Shown here: piece after piece, positions 25,949 to 38,784 of the stretch
Layout of the letters: each line of letters opens with the position of its first letter
Position numbering within the stretch: the first letter of the stretch is position 1
Assembly: GCA_905182985.1 (NCBI GenBank)
Contig: CAJJDN010000074.1
Span: 325,323-389,322, forward strand
Direction of reading: 5' to 3'
Source of the DNA: Paramecium sonneborni
Lineage: Eukaryota; Ciliophora; Oligohymenophorea; Peniculida; Parameciidae
DNA: 64,000 nt
Translations under genes and position numbers: made by a program
The notes under the pieces: generated by a model
The model's input: the letters and a program-made list of their open reading frames with translations, nothing else
What the model was told of the DNA's origin: nothing
The model's database searches: none

Positions 25949-26937
25949 ATGCGTTCACCTTCACTTTTTTCACCTTAAAAACAATCCAGATATGAAAAAT
26001 CAAATGGTCCAAATGGATTTGCATTCTAAACAACTACTTAATTGAATAATACTAAACAATTAACTGATTATAGAAAAGATGTTAGAACAAATGTCTAATC
26101 TAGAGAACCTTTTGTTTAACCATAAGAAAAGTCTTCATTATTATTTGCTTCATGGAGTAAAGCAGAAAAAACAGTATTGTATTTATTTATGTTAACATCA
26201 TTCTAGAGAATAATAAAAAGTAAATAGGAAATCACCAAAAAAGTAAAAATTACTTGGAGGATTAAATTATGAAGAAATATTTACTAATAAAGGACCTTAA
26301 ACTAAATATAATAATAAAGAAAAGGTTGAATAATTATTCAAGAAATCACCATCAAATGATTATTTTGATAATTCATTCACATCCTTTCCTAAACCAGCTA
26401 AACAAAATACTCTTGGATCTGGATATAAAGATTCACCTTAAAAATCAAAAGAAAAATTAGAAAGATTCAAAAATTGGGATAATAGATTAGATGTCTAATT
26501 AATACTACAAAATAAATCTATAACCAATAAAATATCACCAACTGGAGATAAACCAGGGTTTTATAAATATGTCAATGAAACTTAAAAAGGATTGTTTGAT
26601 AATAATCAATCTAATTTTCTATATTCTAAGAATAATAGAAATAATTTATTTGATAATCCTAAATAAGCCTTCTCTTTTAAAGATACATTCAATCCTCCTA
26701 AATAAACTACTTATTAAAAAAATCACTCTCCATAATTATCTAATAGATATGTTGAAAAGTTCCCTTTGACTGATATAGTCAGAATGACCTCCCATTTCTA
26801 ATCACTATCAACATAAGAAGTCACTTCTATTCCCAGAGGGTATATTTATAAAATTATTTTTTAGATACATATCAGAACTAAATAATTTGGCTGATATTCT
26901 ACAAAGAATTGTCAAAAGATCAAATAATATTAGTTGA
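25949..26937 (+). CDS. Ser/Asn/Lys-rich protein, probably disordered, 311 residues
   Basis: ATG 25949 to TGA 26935-26937 with introns 26179-26206 and 26840-26864; 936 coding nt. The sequence is rich in Ser, Pro, Asn, Lys and Phe, with repeated SP and FxNP-type motifs (SPSLFSP, SFTSFPKP, NLFDNP, TFNPPK). This suggests a phosphorylated, disordered protein. A short amphipathic helix (ELNNLADILQRIVKR) closes it. It begins 61 bp after the CK1 stop. No family is recognised; the frame consistency over three exons supports a real gene. Confidence 0.7.
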
Positions 26938-27531
26938 AATTTATTATTTCATACTTACTTCCTTATAAAATTTTATATATTTTAATATCAATCAATATAT
27001 TCATATCCTTATCAATTATTACAATGTTTAATATACTTAAACCATTTTCTTAATTAATAATATTATTATGAGATTTATTTTTTCAATTCTTTTTGTTTTA
27101 AAATAATTTCTTTTTCTTGTTACTATTAAATAATTAAGTTAAATAAAAAAAAGTGAAAATAATTTAGAAGGATTTTGAATTAAAATTTTATATTTATTGG
27201 GAATATTTATTTGATTAGAGAAGCATATAGATTGTTATTAGATGAAAATAGAAATAATAGATAATAAAATTTTATGTCTAAAAATATTATAAATAAATTT
27301 ATTTAGAACTGAAATCAAAGAATCATATCTTTGAAGGTGTGTTTATTAATTTTAAGATTTTAGAGATTTTACTTAAGATCAATATCTAATTGAAATATTT
27401 ATTAATAAATTTTTTGATTTAGAAATTTATTTGAGACAGAAATAATAATAATCATATTTAATATTAAATAAAATAATCATTATATAAATTATCTAATAAA
27501 GTGATGTGAATGAAGACTCATTGAATTATTT
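26938..27531. other. 594-bp AT-rich spacer with a weak open frame
   Basis: A + strand frame around 27165-27430 stays open if a 27-nt GTTATT..AATAG block is spliced, giving a Lys/Ile/Tyr-rich peptide. It has no clear start and no recognisable domain. I treat the stretch as intergenic, possibly with a gene remnant. Confidence 0.4.
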
Positions 27532-27993
27532 ATGATTAACGAATTCTTAGATTTCTGTTAAAAGAATGATGGACATGAAAGAAATAGATAATTACCAACA
27601 AGAAAGAAATGGAAGGAAGTAGAAGATGAGTTATTATTAAAAGCAATAAGAAAATATGGAACATAATGGAGTAAGATTTAAGATGAGATTCCATCAAAAG
27701 ATTCAAGATAATGTTAAGCAAGATGGAAAATATTAAAACATGTAAAAAAGAATATAATATTAAATAGAAAGAGGAAACTTTAATGAGATTGGAAGCATTA
27801 GCAAGAGAAGAGTTTTCAGATAAAGACAATCAATTAAATAAGATGAAGAAATAAATGAAATAGAGAAAAGAAATACCTAGAAAATATAATCCAAAATTTG
27901 ATTACAATGAGGAATCTTCAAGTGAATCTATGCATTTATAATAATTTTAAGAAGCATTAGCAAAATAACCAAATAAAATAATATAATAACAAA

Positions 27994-28024
<31 letters not shown>

Positions 28025-28564
28025 GTAGTAGTAACAATAGTAATAGAAAAGAGAATAATATTAGAAATAAGTTTAAAATTAATATTAGAATGTTTGGAAT
28101 GCAATGGATGATAAGATGTTATGGATAGCTTATAAAATATATAAAGGAGCATGGAATCAAATAACACCTAGATTTTAAGAGAAGAATCCATAGAGTTGTA
28201 TAGATAGATATCAATATGTAAGTATTTATTAATAATATTCAAATAGTTATTGTAATAAAAAAAAGTGAAATTATAAGAAGAGGTATCTTCAGTGGATATA
28301 ATATCATCACCAAATATTTTGGATAGTTCACAAGAAGGATCTGAATAGTTTGATATTTCAGTAAGTGAAGATGAAGATTCAACAGATTTATAAAGATCTG
28401 ATTGCAAAACATTATAAACAAAATAATAATAAAATAAAGGAGTTTATAGTGTTTAATAATGTCATACAAATATTGAAAGAATTTTAAAATCTTTTTCAAA
28501 TCATAATTTAGATACTCTACCTGGTATACGTGAATAGATAGTCAAATTAATATTGACAGATTGA
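27532..28564 (+). CDS. two-repeat Myb/SANT DNA-binding protein with polyglutamine
   Basis: Introns 27742-27767 and 28218-28246 leave 978 nt, 325 residues. Residues ~22-70 form a Myb repeat (KKWKEVEDELLLKAIRKYG, QWSKI, CQARW). A linker with a long Gln tract follows. A second repeat (VWNAMDDKMLWIAYKIYKG followed by WNQITP and SCIDRYQ) is next. The C-terminal part is acidic and Ser-rich. Paired Myb repeats usually read specific DNA sites as transcription or chromatin factors, with the Trp spacing kept here. The insertion of a Gln-rich linker between the repeats is unusual for the R2R3 type, where they abut. Confidence 0.85.
27962..28060 (+). repeat. TAA/TAG trinucleotide microsatellite coding polyglutamine
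   Basis: A run of TAA codons followed by TAG, CAA and more TAA/TAG codes about 20-25 Gln residues between the Myb repeats. Under the standard code every unit would be a stop, so this is direct evidence for the ciliate code. Confidence 0.95.
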
Positions 28565-28594
28565 TACATATTGTTTTTATATATATTTATTATC

Positions 28595-29940
28595 TCATCT
28601 AAAATAGATTAAACTTTTAGCTGTTAATCCTTCAACAACAGATACATCTTCTTCTTATTTAATCCAATAATCAACAAATAATTATTTTTGTTCTGCATTG
28701 TTAACATCAACTTTTATAAATTGATGGTAATCATAAGCAATATGATCTTTCTAATTAAATCATAATATATTTATATACCCATTCTTTAGGAACTTCTGTT
28801 CCTCTCCATAACCATGCACCTCTTAATTCTAAATTTGGTTCCTCTCCATAAACACCATGAATGGCAAATGCATACTTTCTAAAATTTTAATCAAGTCTTT
28901 AATTTATAAATCCTTTCATCAAGTTGTTTGTTAATATTAATTTCTTACCTTCATTCTCTGATTTATTATATTTTACTAACCACAATGACCATCCATTTAA
29001 ATCTATTGTACTAAATAAAGTTTCCATATTTTTTTAAATATCTTTCTCAGCAAAGAATATTCTTTTATAATCATCAATATTAAATGTTGAAGGTGGTAAT
29101 AAATCAAGTGGATTTTGTTCCTTTTTTTATGGTTAATCATCATCATCACCTTATTCCTTTTATTTTCCTTATTCCTTTTATTTTCCTTATTCTTTTTATT
29201 TAGGTTCTTTCTATTCTTATTTCTTCTCTTTTTTTTCTTCTTTTACTACTTCTACCTATGGAAAAGGATTCTTCAAAAATCTTGGTCTACCAAATACCTT
29301 TATATTAATATAATTTATATATACTTATTTCCATTCTGGAAGAGAGTTCACATCATTTAACCATTTTTATAAATTTACATATTTATTTCTCTCCACTTCC
29401 CCTAATATGTATGTAAATATAAATGTTGACACTTATCCTAAAGCAATATCAGCTATTGTTAGTGTATCTCCTGTTATATATTTACTCTTTCCCAATTAAG
29501 TATCAACAATCCTTAAAGTATTACTTATTTATTTTAAAGAATTCTTTTATTGTCCTTAGTTTACAGGTACATATCCTAATACTTATAATGCAACAACAAT
29601 TGCATCAGTTTCTAATTCATTTGTAATAGCATCTAACCATTAATCTACTAGTCCTGATTAATATTAAGATGAACTAAAAATTTAATTTAATTCATTACCC
29701 ATATAAACCTTAAGATTATCTACCTAAATATCTAAGAATAGCATTGCTTTCAAATATTGATCCTTCTGTGGTTTCTAAAACTGGAACCTTTCCAAATGGA
29801 TTCTTCTACAAAAACTCCTTTATATTATTTTCATTCAATTAAGTATCCACCAAATCTACTTACACTTTAGCTAATGCTGCTGTAACCAAGATTTTATTTG
29901 TTCTGCCGTGACCTAATGGAGAATGCAATTTTATAGACAT
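28595..29940 (-). CDS. translation elongation factor eEF1B gamma subunit
   Basis: ATG 29940-29938 to TGA 28595-28597. Three introns (25, 27 and 28 nt; the last at 28751-28778) leave 1266 nt, 421 residues. Residues ~1-80 are a thioredoxin-like GST N-domain (FGKVPVLETTEGSIFESNAI). Residues 80-205 are the GST C-domain (GDTLTIADIAL). A Lys/Glu/Gln-rich hinge follows, with three copies of KQKEQG and DDDDQPQKKE. The EF1G C-terminal domain comes last (NGWSLWLVKY, GKKLILTNNLM, YAFAIHGVYG, LRGAWLWRG, DYHQFIKVD). It scaffolds the nucleotide-exchange complex for eEF1A. Length and domain order are normal. Confidence 0.95.
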
Positions 29941-30614
29941 AAATTAAAGATTTAATTTTAATTTTTACTTTTTACAAACTTAACATATATATTTATTAAA
30001 GAAAGAATTATTTTTCAAAACCGTTATTCACTTCTGATTAATTATTTAATAATCACTTTTTTACTATTCTATCATTTATTAAAAATCTGATAACAAATAC
30101 CCATTTATTTAATTTAAAATATCAGCAACAATTATATTAAATGATTATTATGACTATTTCAATTTAAAAAATTACTATTTAAATATCTTATATTTATTAC
30201 TCTCAGTGATTCAATTTGTACAAAAAAAATAGCTATGTATATAAATATATAATAATTAATGGGAAAGTAAAAAAAGACACAGCTTAATTTGCAGTTTCTA
30301 CATATATATTGTTATTATTATACTTTTTCAACTTTAACCCAATAGTAACACATCTTTAGAATTTAATTGTAAAATATGATAAAAATTCATATTAATATAT
30401 TTTAAAATTTTTTATACAACTAAAAAGCTTTTTCATAATCCTTTTACTGAAAGTAGATTTTGTTCAGATTAGCAGTGATTATAAAATTCCTTCACCTGAG
30501 TTGATTGAGCATGATTCTCTTTAATAATATTTGATTATTTCATATAAATTAATGTATACCAAATATCTATTCAAAATCTGGTTTTAATAATATTATTGCA
30601 TATTATTAAAAATA
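29941..30614. other. AT-rich spacer with a decayed TPR fragment
   Basis: 674 bp between divergent genes. On the minus strand around 30390-30470, a peptide with the TPR rhythm (IYFQQKDYEKAFQLYKKF) can be read, flanked by stops and shifts. The neighbouring stretch around 30320-30360 resembles another repeat in a different frame. It is probably the relic of a TPR gene; the rest shows nothing. Confidence 0.4.
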
Positions 30615-32453
30615 ATGAGTGACAATGTTATTTGCAATACACTTTATTTTCTATAAAAATGTTAGCTTCTGCTAAGTCAAATAGAAGGTCGATAGGAATG
30701 GATTAATGAAATAAATGAATGTTAGAAAGAATTGGAAATTTATAAAATAAATCATCCTCTGTATGAATATTGTTTGAGCTTCATTACAGATAAGATCATA
30801 CATCCTTTTTTATAAGAGTTAGACATTATATTCAATTCCTAAGACGTCGTTAGAGAATTATAAAAATATGAATTGAATTTTAACTACGTAATCAAGAGAC
30901 TTTCATTGGTACATTTTGGTTCTATAGATTAGATAAGAGAGTTCATACCAAATGTGGTTAAAGTACCTTTAGATGATTTATTTTGTAAACCTTAGACAGA
31001 TGAGGAATGGATTTAATTAAACCGATATATCGAATATGTTAATGTATTATTAATTATAATTAAAAATAAGCTAGATGATCCCCTATCATTATCAAAATAA
31101 TTTGATCAATTTTATGATTACATAGCCATGGGAGCAGCCTATTGTACTCTTGGTTCAAAATATTAAAACTAATTGATAAGTTTGATTGTTTAAAATGTAG
31201 GTGGAGCAGTGATGTTAGTAAAAAAATAAACAGCTAGAAATATAAAAACAAAAGAAATTACTAATCCATCTTTATCTTTTGTAAAAGGATTATGGAGTAT
31301 TTAAAATAATTCAACATTTTTTAAGAATTTTATGAAATTAACAAATTGTAGGGTGAAATCACATTTAAAAATTCATGTTCCATTTTTATTTAGAGAAAAT
31401 TAATTTAAATATCATCATGATAATAATAATACATATGTTTAAGAGAAGTTTAAGGGTTTTAGAATGGTAGATGATCTTTACAATAAACTTTAAGGGAAGG
31501 AGTTATTATTGAAATAAAAGTAATAGAAAATAAAAGTGAGAATTCTTTCAGCAAATAAGATAGTATTATATAAAGATGTTGATTATGTTTAATTGGTTTA
31601 GAGAATAACAGAATTAAGTTCAGAACATCATTAAATAAGTTAGATAAATTAATAATAAGAGAACAGAAATATAAAAATAAAAAAAGTAGTTTTACATATT
31701 CATGGTGGAGGATGGATAGCTATGTCTTCATTTAGTCATTAATCTTATACAAGAAAATGGGCAAATTATTTAGGAGAAGATACTATAGTATTCTCAATAG
31801 ATTATAGATTGGCTCCTGAATATAGATATCCATATGCTTTAGAAGATGTTTGGCAATTATATTTATGGATTATCAATTTTAGTTAATTCTATTTGAATAT
31901 ATCAATAGAATAGATAGTTTTAGCAGGAGATTCTGCAGGAGGGAATATGGCTTTAGGTGTTTGTTTTAGAGCTATCAAATATGGAATAAGAATTCCTGAT
32001 GGATTATTAATGGCTTATCCAGCTGTAAATTTAGATTTTACAAAATTTAATCCCTATTTATTATAAGGATTAATTGATTAAGTGGCTCCTGCTACAGTAT
32101 TAAAATTAGCTTTACATGAATATTTAAAAGATACAAATGCAAAACCAAATGTTGATCCTTACTTAAGTCCATTAATAGCTGATGATTCATTTCTATTAAA
32201 GTAAAAAAAGTATCATTAAGTTAATAGATTGCCTAAGATGACAATAATGTGTGGTTAATTAGATAGTTTGACTGGGGATACAATTAAATTTGTAAATAGA
32301 TTAAGAAAATTAGAAAAATAATTTAGAATGCTTATATACAATGGAATAAATCATGGATTTTTAAATTTTGAAGTTCCTATTTTTGCAGTACCTGCTATAA
32401 AACCATTAATCGAAAATAGTTGTGATTTATTGAAATAGCTATTTAATTAATGA
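30615..32453 (+). CDS. hormone-sensitive-lipase-like alpha/beta hydrolase, 599 residues
   Basis: From about 30666 the frame runs intronless to TGA 32451-32453. The most economical start is ATG 30615 (MSDN) with a 39-nt intron 30627-30665, longer than usual here. The N-terminal ~300 residues resemble the HSL regulatory domain. The catalytic half has HGGGW (oxyanion hole) in VVLHIHGGGWIAMSS, a DYRLAPE motif, the nucleophile GDSAGG, the acid in MCGQLDSLTGDT and the final His in NHGFLNF. All three triad members are present. It should hydrolyse acylglycerols or steryl esters on lipid stores. The start is less sure than the rest. Confidence 0.88.
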
Positions 32454-32559
32454 TAATAAAGTAGTTGTACAACTATCTTCAGAACATCTTTTATTCTATT
32501 ATTTTAATTCAGTTTTAAATAAAAGTGTAGGATTATTATCTAATGTTTTTTTCTCAGAT

Positions 32560-33225
32560 TATATCTCATCTATTACAATTGGTAAAATTGGCATATCTTC
32601 ATCCAATTTAGTTATTATTTGGATTCATATATTTCTAATTATCAATTTCAATATAATATACTCCTTATAAATTATTCAAAATATTCCATCACACTTATTC
32701 CTTCCTTAGCCCACGTTTCATTATAAAGCATATTATATTATTAACAGAAATGTTCAATTTCTTGTTCAGAAACACATCTACTCTAGCGATTTTCTTTTAA
32801 TAAATCTAATTTGTTTCCAATTAACATGATTATTATTTTATCATTTATATGTTATATTATCTAGAATTTAATAATTAAATAATAATACTTTTTAACGCCA
32901 ATTTAAAATATTATCAAATGAATTTTCTTATCACATAAATCATAAAATAATAAAGCTCCTTCAGATATCCTATAATGAGCTGTATATATTTTTCAGCAAC
33001 GGCAGTATCCCAAATTACTGATTTTACAATAATAATTATATCTGCAAGTAAAATTGATTAAGCTGACCAATAGACTGAGTATTCTCCACCAATAGTAGAT
33101 TGCAATTACCTCCTTAAAACATGTTTTGTTAATCTAATATTCGAATTGAAATAATTACCTAATTAGAAAAATAGTCTTTCCAACACTTGAAATCTTCAAC
33201 TAATATGACTATAATATAATATAAA
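32560..33225 (-). pseudogene. Rab-type small GTPase pseudogene
   Basis: Blocks of a Rab protein occur in order on the minus strand but in several frames. The P-loop SSVGKT appears only after a one-base shift. STIGGEYSV is the effector-like segment. WDTAVAEKY stands where WDTAGQE belongs, so the catalytic Gln is lost. A shift leads to HYRISEGALLFYDL. GNKLDLLKEN is the guanine-binding NKxD motif, and a C-terminal helix follows. Intron-like GT..AG blocks of 25-30 nt remain between some blocks. At least three frame breaks make a functional product unlikely. No prenylation cysteines can be placed. Confidence 0.75.
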
Positions 33226-33308
33226 AATAGACTACTTTTATATAATTCATCATATTATGCTTTGGGTTCTGTCATATATTAATAAATTTATAACAATAAA
33301 ATAATTGA

Positions 33309-34892
<1,584 letters not shown>

Positions 34893-35417
34893 TATTTTAT
34901 TTATTTAATATATTTAATCATTTATAAAGTGCATATATATCTATTTATTATATACACTATTTTCCTTATATTTCTGCTCATTTTAATTCTTTCTACTAAA
35001 CTTCATTTATTCAATCTCATCGGTAGAGTTACCATTTATTAAATCTAAATTATTTTAGGCCTCTTCAAATGACTCATTAAATTTTTTTATTAATATCAAT
35101 ATTATAATATAAAGTATAAATATGCTTTAATTAAAAAAAAACTTCTAAATTATTATTTGTCAGAATTTTTATTCATTTTGTAAATTACTAAACACCTAAA
35201 AATTATATAAATAACTTCTTTATCCTTTTTAATGACTTATCTAAGAGAAACCATGTCTATGAATTTATTCTTAAAATAATTTAAAGAGTAATAAGACATT
35301 TTCTTAAATAATTATAAAAATTAATTGATCTTTTGATTTATTGGAATCATCAACAAAATTGTGCAAATAAGAATAATTTAAAGATTGTATTAAATGATTT
35401 AAATGAATATTAATTAA
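34893..35417. other. spacer, partly open in the CDPK frame
   Basis: About 525 bp. The part up to ~35090 continues the CDPK reading frame without a TGA and could be its 5' exon or leader. From 35090 to 35417 I see only AT-rich sequence, ending at the stop of the next minus-strand gene. Confidence 0.45.
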
Positions 35418-35813
35418 TCATAACTTTTTAAGTATTTCGTTAATAGGAATCACTTTTTTATTGTTTTAAGAACCATATAAAATAGACGGATCATACCTAG
35501 GTTTAGGAATGGAAAATATTGTTATGAATTGGCCTTCATGCTATACATTTGATAAACACTGTCTGGATTTTTTGTATTCAAAATCAACAATTTATGCGAT
35601 TGAAAGTTTCATCTTATCTTCATATTCTCTATAATTTTTGCAAAGCTCAGCCTTAGAATTAATTGATTTAACTCTTGTTCTAATATTAAATTTCTTTTCT
35701 CGTATAGATTTACTGATAATAGACTTTTCTTATTCTGTTAATTCACTTTTAGAAAGGTCTTCCTCAATTTTATCATAATCTAACAGTGTTTTAGTTCTCT
35801 TTCTTTTATACAT
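35418..35813 (-). CDS. hypothetical basic protein, 131 residues
   Basis: ATG 35813-35811 to TGA 35418-35420, intronless. The N-terminus is basic (MYKRKRTKTLLDYDKIEEDL), then a charged helix, then a proline-containing C-terminal part (IFSIPKPRYDPSILYGSQ). No family is recognised. Composition and the absence of internal TGA over 131 codons support coding. It lies about 220 bp from the start of the PKG gene's 3' end. Confidence 0.6.
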
Positions 35814-36037
35814 AATTTTATTAGAAAATAAAATAATTTAACTAATCTTAAATTCTCATAATTTTTCCATAGATGACAATTCTTAATTAAAGATCTATTA
35901 AAAGTCACACAAAATGAACATAGAATAAATTTCAATAAATTTCTATAAATATAAAATAAATAAAAAGTTATATGAGATAGAGTTATTAAAATAATGTTAA
36001 AAAATATAAGAAAAGATATATCATGAGGAATTATCTT

Positions 36038-38524
36038 TCAAAATTCTTGATCCCATTCTACTTATTGAGTGCAAACCATATCAGGGGAAGTATCTCTTTT
36101 GATCATTTCTAAAAAAGGCATGTTTTCATAAAGGAATTACTTTAATTTTGGAATGTAAGTTGGCTTAATTTGCATAGTTTCTAGTTCTTCCTAAAAATAT
36201 TTGATAAATAATATACCCATTAGAAGTTGTCAAACCAAGGATGAACTTTTAAGGCATCATAGGAACCTCCTAATCTTAATTCTGGTGTTCTATTCATTAA
36301 TTAATCCATTAATTTCATCGCCTTAAAATCTTTTAGGATTGATGGATACTCTAGTTTGCCATTTAAGATAGCTTCCTCTATAATATATCTAAATAAATAA
36401 AATAAATACGGATCATCCTCTTCATCCCCAGCAAAAGGAACTTCTCCACACATAAGTTCATAAAAACAGATTCCTAGAGACCATAAATCTGTGGAGAAAC
36501 TGTAACTCTTACCTTTTAATATCTCAGGTGACATATAATGTGGAGTTCCTACTATTGTTGAAGTCTTAGAGGCTTTTGACTTTAAGACTTTGGCGGTTCC
36601 CATATCAATCAACTTTAAATAACCACTTTCCATCACTATAAAATTTTCAGGCTTCACATCCCTATAAATTATATATTAAGAATGCATTTTCTCTAAAATG
36701 TTTATCATTTAAGCAATATAGAATTATGTTTCATAAGAATTCAGCAATCCTATTTCTCTTATTACATGAAACAATTCTTTACCCTTAATATACTCAGTTA
36801 AGAAATAAATGTAATTTTAATCCTTAAATGAACGATGAAAACAAACTATATTTGGATGATTAAGTAATTCTAACACTTATTTTTCATTTTTGATATGTCT
36901 TACAGTATTATTAGCAATGACATTGATCTTAGGAACACATTTCATGACATGCATATTTTATTATGGAATATCCTTAACTAGATATGCATTTCCAAAGGTT
37001 CCTTCTCCTAATAACTTTAATGCTATGAAATCATCTAAAGTTAATAAAGAGTAGTTTATTCTTTGTTTCTTCTCTAATAAATTTGATGGACCTGCTCGAT
37101 CCTTATTTTTCTTAACAACTGTTTCTAATTCTCCTCCTATAAATTCAAAGAATTATTTAAAAGGGAGCTCTGATAAAGTAGTTTTGCAAGTGGTTTTAAT
37201 ATCATGATTGATTTTTCTACTTTATTAATCTATTTAAAGATATTTATCTCCGAATAATTAACCATTATTATATAATTGACCTTCGAATTCTAATTGGCCA
37301 TCGAGAATAATAATTAACTTATCCACCATTTAATTGATCTTATAGATACAATCATTAATTTCATAAGTCTTTATCTTGAAATTCGAGACAATCTTTTAAA
37401 TTTACATTTTAGTTAAATCTCTTAATTTAGGATGCTTTTCAAATGTCCATTTTTGCATATTTGTATAGATGATTAACTGTGTGACTAAATAATATAAATT
37501 TTGTACCTGAATTTTTTCTCCCAAAATAGTTGTAATATCTTCTCTACTTAAAGATAATAGATTGACATCTAAATCATGGGCTTTTACAGTGGCTCCTCTA
37601 ACACAATTCCCAAATAATGCTTATTCACCAAATGAATCTCCTTTAATCATATATCTTAAAAATTGTCCTAACTTAGTTACTTCAACTATGCCCTTTTAAA
37701 TTATATAAAATGAATTTGCCATATCTCCTTCATTTACTATTGTTTATCCTTATTTAAATTTTAATGTTATTAAAACATTAGCTATACTATCTCTCTACTC
37801 TTCAGTCATGAAATCTTTTATTAATTAACAATTTTACCAAAGAATTTTACTTATGACAAGAATTCTCTATTTGTTTCATATGCCTTTTATTAAATATCTT
37901 CTACTGCTTTTCGAAATTTATTCCTTTCCAAAACCCAAAAACCACAATCTCCTAAACTACTTACAGAAGCTGATCTAGGTGCATGATACATCAAAGCCAA
38001 TTCTCCAAAATATTCAGATTATTTCAATATCCTCTTTTTATCATCATTTATTATTATCTGACATTAACCTCTTTCTTTATGAATAATTTATCAAATCTAC
38101 CAATTATGAAAAATAATGTCGCTTTATCACCCTACTTAAATATGAACTCTTAATCTTTTGATGTTACATAATACATTTCCTCTATTAATTTTGTTCTATA
38201 TTATCATTATCATTACTTATCATTATTTTCAAGTTAAGCAAACATAAAATGATTTCCAAATGCATTCAAAATCATCTAAAAGTCAAAAGGACTTTTTTCT
38301 TTCTCTTATCTTATTACATTCTCATGAATTTATTCCACAATCACTTCTATTTTTGCTTAACGTTTTCTATCTCCTCTCCTTGGCTATTATAGTTCTCACA
38401 TTTTATCTACTTCCACTGCCAAACTTTAAAATGATTCAATAGGTATATTCAACTATCCAGCTGTCATCTCATCTATTGTAATCTCTGGTTAAGCTGGTTA
38501 ATTATTACTTATACAAACTCCCAT
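36038..38524 (-). CDS. cGMP-dependent-type protein kinase (PKG)
   Basis: ATG 38524-38522 (MGVCISNNQ, a possible myristoylation/palmitoylation site) to TGA 36038-36040. Five introns (27, 21, 26, 23, 26 nt) leave 2364 nt, 787 residues. Cyclic-nucleotide-binding domains fill the first ~430 residues. The first has FGELALMYHAPRSASV, the second FGEQALFGNCVRGATV, and a third is degenerate around DGQLEFEGQLY. The AGC kinase domain has GEGTFGNAYLV, MKC as the Lys segment, IYRDVKPENF, IDMGTAK (DMG for DFG) and GTPHYMSPEIL, and it ends WDQEF. In ciliates PKGs link cGMP to ciliary and exocytotic signalling. The Phe-to-Met change in DFG need not abolish activity. Confidence 0.92.
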
Positions 38525-38784
38525 TTTATAAATAATTATTAAACATTTTTTTTCATATTTATATATAATCTATCCTCTAATCATTCTATCTTTATTCTGT
38601 TAAAAATTACACTCTTTTTATTTCCACATACACTGTTTACTCAGATATCTAATTTATGCATTCATTAAGCAAGTAAATTTTAGAGTCTAATTTTGGATGT
38701 TTCAAATTATAAAAATAATTTTTAGTTCATAAATCATTTAAAATAAAAAAATAACTAAATATTGGAATATATGATAAAATATTA

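Noticed and set aside
29115..29360. Hydrophobic plus-strand frame rich in Leu/Phe
   Set aside because: It is antisense to the Lys/Glu/Gln repeats in the hinge of eEF1B-gamma, which produces such composition automatically.
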